Origin: Isoetes taiwanensis
Lineage: Eukaryota; Streptophyta; Lycopodiopsida; Isoetales; Isoetaceae
Assembly: GCA_021234155.1 (NCBI GenBank)
Contig: JAJEKV010000008.1
Location: 9,636,445-9,700,444, forward strand
Direction of reading: 5' to 3'
DNA: 64,000 bases
Positions within the stretch are counted from its first letter, which is position 1. Every line of letters starts with the position of its first letter. Below the pieces are notes generated by a model. That model worked only from the letters and a program-made list of their open reading frames with translations, did not search any database and was not told the origin of the DNA. Shown here one piece after another: positions 11,695 to 23,619 of this stretch. The position numbers and the translations under genes were made by a program.

Positions 11695-13370
11695 TACAGC
11701 AACAGACTAACCAGTTGCCATGGAGGGATGATTTGGCAGAAGCCCCCATGAAGGACCTCAAGAACTGCAACCTTCCCTCTAATCAGTGGTTTGATGCTGA
11801 ATGTAGGGAGCTCAAGTGATGGTTTTGACATGTCACTTAACCCGCATTGCACCTCTTGGCAATCAGAAAATATCGCCACTTCGTAAAATGAAAGAAAGCC
11901 AAACACATTGTGGAGCATCAGAGGAAAATGTTTTATCTCATGAACAGACATCCCACGACATTTTGGAGAAAGATATTGAGCAACCTCTGCAGCTTACAGG
12001 AAATATCAGTTCAGACCATGGTTAAAATGCTTACACCAACTCTATGGTCTTCTTGGAGTCCGAGTAGAGATACCTCCACAAGGAGCCTACCTTGGATATC
12101 ACATAGGCAGATGTCACTCAGGGCATGCATCGTCTTGCCAATGGCAGGAGCTAGAAGGTGCTATACTTGGATGGCATGCAAGCAGAGCTACTGAAATGGT
12201 TGCCCATCACGACTACACTATTCAATAGAGCATTACAAGAAGGATTTCCCCAATAGTAGACGACTAGCATGATAGTTCACATCTATAAGGCAGGAGACTT
12301 ACACAGCACATCCAACTACAAAACAATCATGGTCAGTTCATTCTTTGCAAAATTGATGGTCAGCATCCTTGAACAATAATGGCGATGCGGGCGGAGGAAA
12401 TAGAAGTGCAAGCACTCACACAGGCAGGATTTAGATCCCGACACTCCACCATTGACCACATATTCACACTTCCGACCTTGATTAGGACAACAAAAACTGC
12501 TGCCAGGATCTCTGCTACTGCTCCGTTGACTGTGCAAAGACTTTTGACATTGTACCTCGAGAAAAGGTGTGGGAAATAGTTGGGAGCCCCTAAGGACTTG
12601 TAAAATGCAGTATACAGACTCTATAAGACATGTCCAGTCCAAGTGATATGATAGGACAACCTGTCAGCAGTGAGGGATGCCCGCTCTCTTCAACATTGTT
12701 TAGCCTCCACATTGACCACTTGGAGGAGTGGCTTATTGATCATGGAGTTGACAGAGCTCAGCTTATGCACCAGATTATCAGGCAGCTCATATACATAGAT
12801 GATGTAGACCTTCTAGCCCACACCGCGGAAGCCATGTAACAACACCTACATGCCCTAGCTACTTTTTGTCGGGCCATTGGAATGAGGGTCAATTTGGCCA
12901 AGACTAAGGTCTTATTTGTCTCATCTTTGCGCCAACCAAGGCTTCCTTCCTTCACTTATCGGGGGCAAGATGTGGAGGTAGCATACACCTACAAGTACCT
13001 GGCCATAGTGTTCCCTCCATTCGGTTATGAGTGACCATAATTAGAAGGTACTCTTTGCCCCATCCGTCACACACTTGTTCGGGTTTTGGTGGAACTCGCA
13101 TTTTTTATGGGTTGAAGTCTAGGGTCCTGGCCATATCCTCGGCCACATAGAATGAGCTGGAGCATGTACAACAAGCCTTTCTAGCACGTGCATTTGGGGT
13201 GAAATCCACGCCCATATCGATCCTTTCGCAAGAGATGGCTTTCTTGCCTCTTCAACGGGCCGCACTTGATCGCCACATTATCTACTTCCACCGCTATGGG
13301 CAATGGACATCTCCCCACGTAGCTTATACCGCGGGGCTTGAAGGATATAGTGGTTCTCCGTGATAGAATG
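11695..13370 (+). mobile_element. LINE fragment B: reverse transcriptase domain
   Basis: Plus-strand reverse transcriptase of the same LINE family as fragment A, with successive blocks in shifting frames: WFDAECRELK-like (about 11790), LDGMQAELLKW (about 12165), VHIYKAGD (about 12280), AGFRSRHSTIDHIFTL (12425-12475), motif A as SVDCAKTFDIVPREKVWE (about 12520-12575), motif B as GCPLSSTLFSLHIDHLEEWL (12672-12735) and motif C as QLIYIDDVDLLAH (about 12785-12825). RVNLAKTKV and YKYLAIVF follow. The catalytic aspartates in A and C are present, but stops interrupt the frame. Compared with its duplicate at 32116, it lacks 19 bp just before GCPLS, where GIGVRQ is encoded. The part from 12570 belongs to the segmental duplication. 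The domain continues to GVKSTP..FLPLQRAAL near 13200-13290. Confidence 0.8.
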
Positions 13371-13585
13371 TACAAGAGCATAGATACATACAGATTGAAA
13401 CCAAGAGAACCACCATCACCTATGGCAATACCTCAATACTTGCTTTCTCAAAGAAGATTTGAGATGCTAGTGCCCTTAAACATGTTAAGATGGTACACTA
13501 CAAGCTCCGTGATCAATTCCACGCTTACATGGGTCCACATTGCTACCTCCATACACATTTACCATGAAAAAGCGCAAATTGCATC

Positions 13586-14030
13586 TCAAAAAGCGTGACA
13601 TCTTAGCATAGTATGGCTTTCATCTTCAATAACCTCAGAATCGGCAACATGCACATTATCTTGCTTCTCGTGGACGATTGCAGCCTCCCATCTATCCGCC
13701 TCAATCCGTAGCTTGTGGGACGCCAGGCGAATTGATGCAATAGCTACAAGCTTTTTCCTAGAAAAGGAAGCAAGCAAATAAGCTTGTGGTCCTGGTGCCA
13801 AAGTGGGACCAGCTTTTAACTTGGGCTAAAAAGTAATCGCATCCCACATCTTATGAGAAAAAATACCACCAAGATATTGTTGCAAAAGCTCGATCAGAAC
13901 TAGCAAGCACTATGTCGTGGTTCCGCTGTAATGCACTCAAAAGCCTAAGAATGTTCGAAATTGCAACCTCTGTCAAATACCTCCAATTGAGAAGTATGTT
14001 TATGTCTATATCATATACGAAGCATGAAAC
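13586..14030 (-). mobile_element. LINE 3'-terminal protein region, inverted after fragment B
   Basis: On minus this reads KMWDA near 13850, then FSRKKLVAIASIRLASHKLR and VIEDESHTMLRCHAF. The same blocks occur in the sense orientation of the minus-strand LINE (LWDAEALSHVKV, then HEKAGVIASIR, then AIEDESHALG at about 26700-27000). The region is therefore the protein tail of the LINE but points toward the reverse transcriptase at 11695-13370. The duplicate at 33117-33466 has the same arrangement. Confidence 0.6.
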
Positions 14031-14199
14031 CATAGCTAGTTGTTCTACTATTCTTCCGACACATCCCTATTATTCACACATGCATACTTTTAGCACAAGT
14101 TGTCGCCCCCAAAGGCAAAATCGGGCAGCTAAATGGAGAAAATGCCGGATCAAAAAGAGGTGTCCGATGAAATCCAATCGCTTTATTCAAATATAAACT

Positions 14200-15190
14200 A
14201 GATGCCGTTCATTCCTTTGGCAAGTGTGATTATGGCATCTCTATAGGTCCTCAGTAACATTTTGATCTTGGTAATTAACATACTAATTAAGTGCAGTACG
14301 AGCACGAGTAACTACGCCCATCTTTTTCATACAATAAATAGACGCTGGGAATGCATATAAAATCATTTCACTCTAGGCAATTGCAAGATGCATATGATAA
14401 GGACCTAACAAGAGCAGGGTATGCCTCTTTTCTATTCTGCATATATATTTCGAATTTGGGATGTTCTTTCTAATTCTCTTTTCTTAATGTAATGCATAGT
14501 TTGGGATCAGTGACGATTCAATGGAGCAGATTAAGATAGTAATGGTTGTATTCAAAGCAAAATCGAAACCAAAAAGAGACAAAGAAGTTGACATTAGGTA
14601 ACGCTTTTTGAACCAGACCTACTTTTCCGTGTTGTATTGACTAATAAAATTGCCCTTCCTTCTGCAGAAGGGGAAAGACACTTATCATCAATTGCATAAG
14701 TCTATCGCTTAGAAATAAAACCTCCAACGACACCTACCTAACACTATTAATACCACCTGTCTCCAAATACATCCTTAAAATTCAAGTCATCTTTTCAAAT
14801 TTCCATAAAAAATCAATTGATTAGATCTATAACTATTAGATTACAAGTCTATAAAGTATTGATACAAGCAAAAACAATTTTGAAGTTTGCCCATCCTCAT
14901 TTTGTACTTCCTTTGCCATGTGCATTTTACTTTGCTTATATATATTGACTTAAATACGTACTCTCTAGGTGTCTTTCACAAACTTGACAACCCTAGCATA
15001 GACATTTTTCCTATATTTGTAACAACATCAACTATTTCATCGTCCCTTCCAATACAAATACAATCGTACTTATGCTCAGCAAAGTTGGGCACCATCACCA
15101 GTAGTGATTAATGTGGTATATTTGGCTACATTTTTGAGTAGGGTAGAAGATGTAGAAGGGAATTTCCTTCTTGGGTTTATCTCTAGTTGA
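14200..15190. other. Intergenic sequence within duplication copy 1
   Basis: AT-rich and nearly identical to 33700-34685. No splice-bounded coding block was recognised. An open frame at 14887-15111 is conserved in copy 2, but this is expected from duplication and it has no recognisable domain. Confidence 0.4.
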
Positions 15191-15939
15191 GCTTTTATTG
15201 ATGGCTCTATTTATGCCATGTCAGAACCTGTCATTAGGGCTAAGTGGGACTCGTACAACAGTGAGGGATTTGCAACAAGAGAATGTTACCTAGAGCTTTT
15301 GGCTCTTTTTTTAGAGGAAAATGTTGTTGCATTGCTGGATGGAACCTTGGTCTTGAGCTCAGTCTGATGGACATGCACTATGTGAAAACATGATTGGAGG
15401 CTTTGAGTCCCTGCGTGATGCTGCCCCACTTGATAATCTAAGGGCTTATATTGCGGGCCTAGGGTAATCACAAAGCGTTTTCCGTCATGTATTACATTTG
15501 CAACTGAATTCACTCTAGTTGTGGTTTCAAGGAACATCCAAACCTATTTTGAGCATTATATGCCTAACTGTGAGTATGCATACAATCAAGCTTTTTGGTG
15601 CATTTCCTTTTTAACTCTTAACAAGGCAATTCTGCAGCTTAATATACGAGCAATTCTGCATACATCCATGCAAATTATCCGCTTCTTGATGGATTACTTC
15701 CCATGGAAAAAATCACTTGGCAAGAAAGTGCTATCATTTTATATGATTTTTAGTTCTCAAAATTCTAGGCTAATTTTCTGTACCTTCCTTGATATGGATA
15801 TCAAGTATTTATCTTGGCCTTCCCAACCGTGATGCCACTGATGATAAAGTGATTGTTGAAAGTGCAGAAGCTATATTGAAGTAAGAATGCTACTATTTTT
15901 TGTTAACCTAATTTTGGAAGTAATTGACTTCAGATTGCA

Positions 15940-16262
15940 TTACATATGGTGCACCCTGTACTACCACAGTCATCAGGTTTGTCGATCCTACGACCCAGAT
16001 CATATGTTGGAGCCTCTGGGCACCTCTCTTTCGCTTATAGTCATTTATGATTGCAGACGCCTATGATTTTGGAATATGAAATACGATTTCGCCTAAATTT
16101 TGAGGGAATATCGAACCTCTATACGACTTTGCCTAAGATTTTAGAATATGAAATATGGGAGTTCTAACCTCTATCAAAATAACTCAATGTCCTAATAAGA
16201 CTACTTTAACCAATATATCCAGTGAGCTAATGTGATTATTTTTTATCTTAAATCTATGTTTT
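15940..16262 (+). repeat. Single copy of the 430-bp repeat family
   Basis: Contains ggtgcaccctg, tcgatcctacgacccagat, tggaatatgaaatacgattt and ctaataagactactttaacc in the same order as the tandem units at 23.6-25.2 kb. It lies in an intron of the second host gene fragment and is repeated at 35437-35757 in copy 2, so it predates the duplication. Confidence 0.8.
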
Positions 16263-16516
16263 TTGGGTTGCCCCTAGGGGGGCAAACCCTCGTTTATGTG
16301 GGTATGTGGGCATATTCAAGTATATGCTGGCATATACCTAGCATATGCTGATGACTGCTAAAAACTGGCTGCTGCCTGTAAATGGTCGGTCATCTCCTCA
16401 GGTGCTGATTCGGTTGCTGAGCGCCAAGCTTGGTGTCGATGCTCGAGTGCTTTGGGTATGGCTTAGGTTCTAGTGCTTCAGGTATGGCATGATGCGCACA
16501 GAGGGAAGGTCATAGC

Positions 16517-19500
16517 AAGGGGGGTTCACCATATGTACACGTACGTGCCAACTGCGTGAACGTAAAGGGGTTTTTTAAGGGGTCACTCGACCGTATACGG
16601 TCGGGAGGTTATACGCCTCCACTATTGAATTTCCAGCTTTGGACGTAAGGGAGCAAAGGCGGGAACCAAGAACCCGTAGGTGGTCGATTTGGGTTTTGAG
16701 TGGTGGATTTGAGAACCCGTAGGTGGTCGATTTGGGTCTCGTAGAAGTTGTTCTTTAGATTCTGGGTGCTTCTTCAAGTATACGCCGAAATGAAGGAAGT
16801 TCGGGAAGCACAGAGGCAGTTCTGCTTCTAGGCTAGGGCTCCACAAAGTTTTTGGTCTCTCTTGCTGCTTCGGATAATGGATTCCATGAGTTTGGCCCTT
16901 TAGGTATAGTTCTAGTGCTTTATTATGAACCTAGCTTCATTTCCTTTGTCTTGCAGATTATATTGCATTTGCAGGTAGATTGATTATTGCTTCTCGATTT
17001 TGGTTGCAAGTTGGATTTATTGCATCTGATATATCTGGACATAGGCCAGAAATCGGCAAGCTCATTTGGAAGCACATCCTGCCGCAACATAGGCGAGAAT
17101 CCCTGCACTGCTACTAGGTAATCGAAATTTGCTTCAGAATCACTTATATTTCTTACCCAGGAAATAGCATGTCTTCAAGAAAAACTTACCCGTGAAACAG
17201 ACACAGGTGCAAGTGTCTTGGCCCAACAAAAGGTATCATTGAAACTTTGCCACATGGGTTATCGAACTTAACATTGAAATGTTTCCAAGTATGAGCAGGT
17301 GGCAACTTCAGAAGCCGAAAGGAGAGAAAAATGTGGACTAGAGATGTACAATACCGCTGTCTTGGAGTGTCATACCTTCAGAGAGCAGGTGATACATAGG
17401 ATTGAGATGTTTTTTCTTAAATATAGAAACTTACAAGCTGTAATGAAATCTTTCTCACAGATTTTACACTTGAAAGAAGATTACTCAGAAAGACTTAAAG
17501 ATGTTGAAGGTTTGTTGGTTATACATGACCACTATGTTCTTGTAGTTCATTCCCTCGTAATAAGCTTTTCTTTACATGGATAGATTTTGGTTAGATAATT
17601 ACTACTCATTTCCTTTTTCCACGCTTAATGCATTTCAATCGATGTTGAACCATGTTATGAGTACAGAGAAGGCAAAGGTTGAAAGTGCAAGATACATTTG
17701 TGAGATACGTAAGTTGGAAAATACAATTACAAGTACTTCTAATGCACATCTTGAGGAGGTAAAGTGTATATTATCCTTTAATATTTTGTGCTACTTATGG
17801 ATTTATATATTAGGATAAAATGGAATGCTAATTGCGGGGCTAAAAATAAATTGTACAATTCCGGGGTAATCATGGAACGTAGCCCATACCTGCCCATATT
17901 ACTACCATTGGAAAGTATAATGAATTATATTGCGACTTTTGCTACCATGGGCTATTAGCATCTCCTTGTCGGTTTAAACTATATTATTTCCTTGTCGGTT
18001 TTAAACTATATTACCATTAATTCTTTCACAAGAAAAGAACTTCTCGCGATCGATATGTGATCATCATTTTTTACATGAGGTTTCTCTTGTATAGGTTATC
18101 AATGATACACATATGTCAAAAAGCCATGGTCTAATCTGCCTATAAGGTGTGTCAAGAAATAAGTAAGACATCCTTGTTACTCGTGATGGGTCTCGCCACC
18201 ATATAAGATTAGTGCCGTGGATTGTGTTAGAACAATCAGAATCGTTGAACTAATCTGATCCCCTCGCCCATAAAAAATATATACTAATGTTATTATTTGA
18301 GTGCATCCAAGGATCCGCACAAAGAATGTTATTGAGAAGAATTTGTCCGTCTTAATTTCACCAATTTCAATACGCTTGCTTACTTATCACCGCATAGTCT
18401 CAGTTCAGATTGCAAAGGTTCAGAACTGCTTGCAGAAGAGAGAGATGCTTTAATACAGGAAAAGAGTAAAGCATTTGACGTAAGTATGCCATATCTCATA
18501 GAATGGCAAAAGTCTATTTATTGTGGTGCTTGAACAGATCATTTAGATTCTTTTATGTAAGCTTAGATGATATGCAAGTCCTTACTTGATAATTCATGGG
18601 ATATCATTTGCATTTTTCAGGAGATTGAAAAGCAAAGAATGCTTGCTTCTATGAGTGAAGAGAAGCTAGCTAATGTCGAAAGCATTCTTCAGCGGGAGAA
18701 GGTAAGAAGCATCAGCAAGCTACAATGCCATATGAAAGCCTTCATCACTAAACTGTTTGTGTAGCCAGGAAAATCATCAACACACATTAGATTCTCGGAT
18801 AAATATGATAAGGGCAAAAATGGACTCGCTTCAGGTACTGTGTTGGTCTACATGTTGGTAACAGCACACCGACTGTTAGAATCTACTAGGAAGCAACTTG
18901 AACAGGTAATTGTTCTATGCCTTGTTCAGCAAGTCTTGCTCATAATATAGTTATGTGGGTTAATACAGGTGCAGGCTGAGCAGGAAAAGACAAGATTTAA
19001 TGCAGATTTGAAGGTACTGGGGATTGAAACTGCATTCATAGACTGGATCCGACAACAATTTTCTGCACTAAGGGCTTCTAACTCAGCTGAGGCGCTTGAT
19101 GGAATGCTTGGATGTGTTGGATGTGTTGGAATGGGTGCCTATGATGTTGTTCCTCCTGAAGATCAATGCATACTATTAGAGCTTATTAGACATGCTATTC
19201 GGCCTGGCATTATTTTTCTTGGACTGCAGATTGCTATGGAACTTATGCCAATGAAGTTCTTGTGGGGAAGATAGTCAAAGTTGCCCCTTTTGTATTGGTT
19301 CCTTTGAACCCTTTGTTTGCCTTCTTTTAATTCATTTGTAAGGAGACATGCATGTTCTTCGCCTTTTTTATATCCTAGTAGGATGGGAATTATAATATTT
19401 TGAAGAATGTATTATGATGACATAAAATCTTAGAAAAATGCATGTTGAGGATGTGATTATATTGCTTTTAGAGGTCTGCCATGTGAGTTATCAAAATATG

Positions 19501-20197
19501 CTTGTGATAACATGAATAATGTGTGGTTTCATCAGCTAATTTTTAAAGTATGAAATTAGAGTTGTTCTCTAGCATATACCATTTAAGGTTCAATCGAGAA
19601 ATTGTTTTCGAACATTGCTTTCACTCAAGGAAGTGACCATGAGTCCTCAATATAATGAAGTGAATACCATATTTCGATACTATATTTCAATACAATACTC
19701 ATATTTCCCTATTTCAATACCATAGTTCTCATACATCATTCTAATAGCATTCTTAATAGCATTTCATTCTAATAGCATTCTAATAGCATTTCATTCTAAT
19801 AGCTTTCTAAGCTAGTTCTCAAGTCCAATGGTGTGATGGGAAAAATATTTTGATTATTCACCTCCTATGTTGCATAGACCCCATGATCAATGTGCCATGT
19901 TTACCCTGGAAGGTGACCAACTCAACGTGACCAAGGTACATGGGGGTCCATGCAAGCATATGTGGCCTCTAAATGGAACCCTAGACCTATGTCCTCACAA
20001 AAGGTACAAAGTCGGAAAGGGGTTATATAATTTGGCACAATCAATCGTAAATCTACGGATAGGGGCTATATTGTATGTTAGTTCGAAAAACCGTATGGTA
20101 TGGGTTTTTCTACTCCAAAAAGCCGTATACAGGGGTTTTTCTATGACCCCTCGAACGCAGATGCCATCTGTCCATATATAGAGGTGCACCCCCCGGG
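16517..20197 (+). mobile_element. 3.68-kb TIR element with captured multi-exon gene (Pack-MULE type)
   Basis: The boundaries come from comparison with copy 2. ggtcatagc occurs at 16508-16516 and at 20198-20206, but only once (36005-36013) in the otherwise collinear duplicate, so it is a 9-bp target duplication with an empty-site control. The ends are imperfect inverted repeats. The left end begins ggggggttcacc; the right end, reverse-complemented, gives ggggggtgcacc. Similarity continues through the ctgcgt and accccttt-like blocks and the gtatac core for roughly 60-100 bp. A 9-bp duplication and long inverted repeats suggest the Mutator superfamily. No transposase was recognised. Inside are the exons at 17161-19013. 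A 25-bp segment (gaacccgtaggtggtcgatt) is repeated at about 16669 and 16711. Confidence 0.85.
17161..19271 (+). pseudogene. Captured coiled-coil gene fragment, seven or more exons
   Basis: Exons with canonical acceptors and donors: 17161-17232 (EIACLQEKLTRETD), 17299-17388 (VATSEAERREKCGLEMYNTA), 17461-17509 (ILHLKEDYSERLKDVE), 17667-17758 (KAKVESARYICEIRKLENTI), about 18411-18479 (ELLAEERDALIQEKSKAFD), 18621-18701 (EIEKQRMLASMSEEKLANVE), 18769-18834 (ENHQHTLDSRINMIRAK) and 18969-19013 (VQAEQEKTRFNADLK). Most junctions keep phase, including the split codon from 17509 to 17667. The 17758-to-18411 junction does not, and a block near 18870-18905 (RLLESTRKQLEQ) would need a very short intron. Read-through after 19013 gives GIETAFIDWIRQQFSAL and an open tail to 19271. 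Content is Glu/Lys/Arg-rich heptad-like, so a long coiled coil is the safe description. The parent gene was not recognised and the start and end are missing. Confidence 0.7.
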
Positions 20198-20424
20198 GGT
20201 CATAGCTTCTGTGTCAGTCTGTGTTTTTCAGATGGGTTTCCTTCTTCTTCCATTTGATAGTGCCGGAAGAGAGCTCGAAATGCAAGCTGCAAAGTTGCCT
20301 CAGGATTTTCCTTTCGTGGGTTCTTTTGCAACTCTAATTTCGGCAATTTGAGAGTGAACCTTTGAGTTGTACTGCCCCAGAGCAAATCGAGTTCTTCCAT
20401 ACTCCAGCTTTCGCCTCCATAACT

Positions 20425-20829
20425 AGCAACCATACGTTCTAAGCCAAGTCCTAACTGGCAGCCATGCTGTGGGCATGCTGTGGTTTATATGCAGATGCCC
20501 CAAGGTTATCCCTTACAGAGCAAAGCCATCGAGCTTCTCTGGAACAGGGCGAAAAGGAATCCCTGTAGAAGAAAAGAAAGAGGTCATACATGAAAATAAA
20601 ATGCAGTAGAAAGTAACCTACCGTGGGACTTTGCAAAAAAATGACTCTTCTTGCCTTATTTTTTGCCTTCGTTGCCTTTTCCTTTTGTTGTTTTTTGACA
20701 CTGCTGAAGATTGGTGCAGGTTCCGATGCATGCAGGTTATGTCTGCCCAACAATCTATATGACAAAATTGCATTTTGTAGCAGACCTTTCTTTGCATTTT
20801 GCCTTGATGGCTTAACTGGGTTTCTGTAG
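20425..20829. other. Intron-like sequence of the second host gene
   Basis: Lies between the exon blocks at 20232 and 20830. No additional exon was confirmed. The copy 2 counterpart is at about 36250-36640, with many CAG/CTG-centred differences. Confidence 0.35.
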
Positions 20830-21418
20830 ACTATCGATTGCCTGCAGCAATTAGCAAAAACAGGGGAATCCAATCCACTTGTCGCACAGATCCTTTCTGC
20901 AGATGAAGAGGTAGTTTGAATTGAATTGGAACATCAGATGGACAAGTGGTGTTGAGCTTTGCATATATTTTGTCATGACCATATTATAAGCTAAACTGTC
21001 TCTTATGGACATGATTCTCTGTTTTTGTCTGTCCAGATTATGGGGATAGTTGGGAGCCCTCGAGCCGCAGTATAAAGCGCATCAATTTTAACATCCGTGT
21101 TACCAACTACGCTAGAGGACATTCTTGCATTAGGACTTTGTACTGCTGAAGGGTAAGTAATGTTTCTCCATGAATTGTATGCTTGTCCGGAAAAAAAGCG
21201 ATCACGGTTAATACTACATGTGATGCATGCTCGCTATGGAATAGCGCAAAAAGATTGTACCCAAGAGTTGGGAATACATTGCAATCTCGTTGTATTTCAT
21301 TGATTATTATTCCAACCTGTCTTTTGCATTGATAGTCTACATTGGGTGCTGATTGTGGTCTCACAGGCTACGAGCATGTGACCAAATTATTGCATCTTTA
21401 GAAAATCCAGAAGGATAG

Positions 21419-23319
21419 TAGTCCTATCTCAATTAGATTCAGCAAGTAGTTTTCAAGTTGTGGAAAGGGACGAGGAACCCAGATTTTATTTGGTTTAAAT
21501 TGGGCAGACTCCCAAGCTGTGATCTCACAATAAAATGGACCAAAAGGTTGTTTTTCTATCTTTGTGAAGTGGTTCATGCTTGGACAACAATGCATCCCAC
21601 TTTTGTTGTACCTGATGATGCGACTTGACTCCCTCTTCCTCCTTCCTCCCAAGGTCTTCGAAAACACTTGACATCTTGAGAGACATTGAAAAGCAAAAGC
21701 CTAAAGTGATTTGAACCAGTTGAAAATTGGTTCTTCACAATCTGTAAGATGGGTAACAGTGCTTCAACTATGAGACACTTCCTAAAACCTTATCTCTAAG
21801 CACATTCTTTTTCATAATCACTGAGAATCATTTCTAACAATCATTCCTACATGGACATCGGATCAGCAATGTCATGCTCTACATCTTTTTTGACTAAACA
21901 TGTCATGCTCAGCATAATCATAGATTAAACACACTATCCATTCGAGGTGTCTATGTATGTTCCAAAAGTTCATGACTATGTGCCACATTAGCTCCCTCTG
22001 CTCTTCATATTCTGAACAGTCATGCAGACTGGTTTGTGGTCTCCATGGAAGAAGAAACAGCTGAAATAGATGGCGGGAACAAGCAGACACTTGAACCCCC
22101 CAACCATGGCCGTACATCATGTGTAGTTACAGATACACATGGTCCAGATATAGAGAACGGATCCAGATACAAAGAACGCCCACATGAAAGCATCAGTTTT
22201 TAAGTGCATCTGGGGCCATTGTCACTGCTCTGGCAGGCAAAGAGAATTTGGAAAGAATAGACGAAGATAAAGTTTCACTTTCCATTGTGCCTTTTGAACC
22301 TAGTAGTAGTAGCGCCATATTTCAAGTGTAGTTTTGCTAACGTGCTACTAGGACTTTTGCACAGCATTAATAACATCACTATGAGGGCTCTCGCTATACC
22401 ATCATGCCTTGTGTATAACGCTATGGTCTTTAGAGGACCAGACACTGCATCTGTTGTGCCATTTTTAATGTCTTCGTCCTATTATGAATGCTTAGAAATT
22501 TTAATGTCCACTAACACTCAAGGGCATGAACCTCAATAGAAAGCAAGATCATCCAAATACTCAAGGGCATGAACCTCAATAGAGAAGGGGCCATATAGAC
22601 GTAAACAATGGAATAAAGCAAGGGCATAGACAATAAAGAAAAAAATTATAGAAATACATTGCGATTCTTTTAGTGTAGAAGTCTCTCTAGGGCAAAGTGG
22701 ATACGTGAAAGGTTAAGGTTTAGCATCTTTTTTAGGAAATTATTCTTAAAAAATAGGCCAATATCAATACTGAAGTCATGAAAAGGGCTATATCATGTTC
22801 TATGAGTTGGAATTGCATAGAACCAAGACCTAGTGTTCTAATATTGATTTGTTGCCAAAAGAACTTATGTTGCAATGTTGGAATATTTTAATGGTTGGGG
22901 CATTGATTTCAAAGAAATCCATTTAAAAAGGTGACTTTTTATTTATTTATCTAAACATGTATAAAGATTATAGACTCTCTCGTAGCATCTGCACAATAAG
23001 GATGTGATTTATAGAGACATGAAACCATCTATATTTTGGTCAAAACTGCACATCAGAGTTTTATTATTGAGCTTGTTGATTTTAAGGTATCTAGAGCATA
23101 CTTTTACACGAGTTTTAATATTGAAATGTTGGGAGAACCTCTCACTATTCAAATAAAGTTATAATATCGAGATGAGATGCACAATGATATAACTTAACCA
23201 AAAAGAGCAAGTAGAACATCATTGAGAAGAGCCAAATGCAAAGCCAATTGAAAAGTGCACTGTCAATTAGAAAGCAATGCTAGAAAAATTAGCCAGTGAT
23301 CCTAGAGATCTAGAGATCT
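21419..23319. other. Downstream flank of the second host gene, duplicated
   Basis: Non-coding, nearly identical to 37233-39120. Probably includes the 3' untranslated region just after the stop at 21416-21418. A 25-bp phrase (actcaagggcatgaacctca) is repeated at about 22516 and 22559. No RNA gene or domain was recognised. Confidence 0.4.
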
Positions 23320-23619
23320 TGACAGATCTTGACAATGAGGAAAATCAATCCTAATCAAAACATGTCAAGATTTAAGTTGATTGAATAAAAGGCACATTTT
23401 TCCTATATATGCTTTCAAATAATAAGCATTATAGTGTAGATTTACCTAAGAGGTTGATTACAATCATGCATGGAATTTCTCCTCAGTATTCGAATCAGTT
23501 TTCATGTGGATTAAGCATGTGAGTATCAACCAAAGTTGTCGATTCCTTGCAAAAACTATACTATCTAATGCCTTAATTCGAAGTTGTCACTCTCGTCACG
23601 GGGCAACCCTCCGTCTGCT

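Larger units (their letters stand above)
15192..21418 (+). pseudogene. 3' part of a second host gene, unidentified (copy 1)
   Basis: Exon-like blocks on plus. 15192-15463 reads FIDGSIYAMSEPVIRAKW, then ECYLELLALFLEENVVALL, then after a shift at about 15358 HALCENMIGGFESLRDAAP, ending at a gtaatc donor. 15673-15747 reads NYPLLDGLLPMEKITWQES. 15806-15880 reads IYLGLPNRDATDDKVIVESA and ends at gtaaga. About 20232-20346 reads FDSAGRELEMQAAKLPQDFP. 20830-20910 reads CLQQLAKTGESNPLVAQIL between ttctgtag and gtagtt. 21037-21152 contains LPTTLEDILALGLCTAEG with one internal TAA. 21367-21418 reads LRACDQIIASLENPEG and then stops. The last two exons join in phase. The family was not recognised. The helical, leucine-rich look could suit an alpha-solenoid. 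The upstream half of the gene is absent, and the large TIR element sits in an intron. Confidence 0.6.
12570..23319 (+). repeat. Segmental duplication, copy 1
   Basis: Nearly identical in order and orientation to 32056-39120. It starts at tgggaaatagttgggagccc and ends at gatctagagatct. It includes the LINE reverse transcriptase, the inverted LINE tail, the second host gene fragment and one 430-bp-family repeat. It is longer than copy 2 because it holds the 3.68-kb element at 16517-20197. Apart from that, differences are mostly at CAG/CTG triplets. Confidence 0.92.

Noticed and set aside
11190-14030. Twin priming as the cause of the inverted LINE tails
   Set aside because: Twin priming places the inverted 5' part head to head with the 3' part. 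The order here is reverse transcriptase plus, then tail minus, which is tail to tail.
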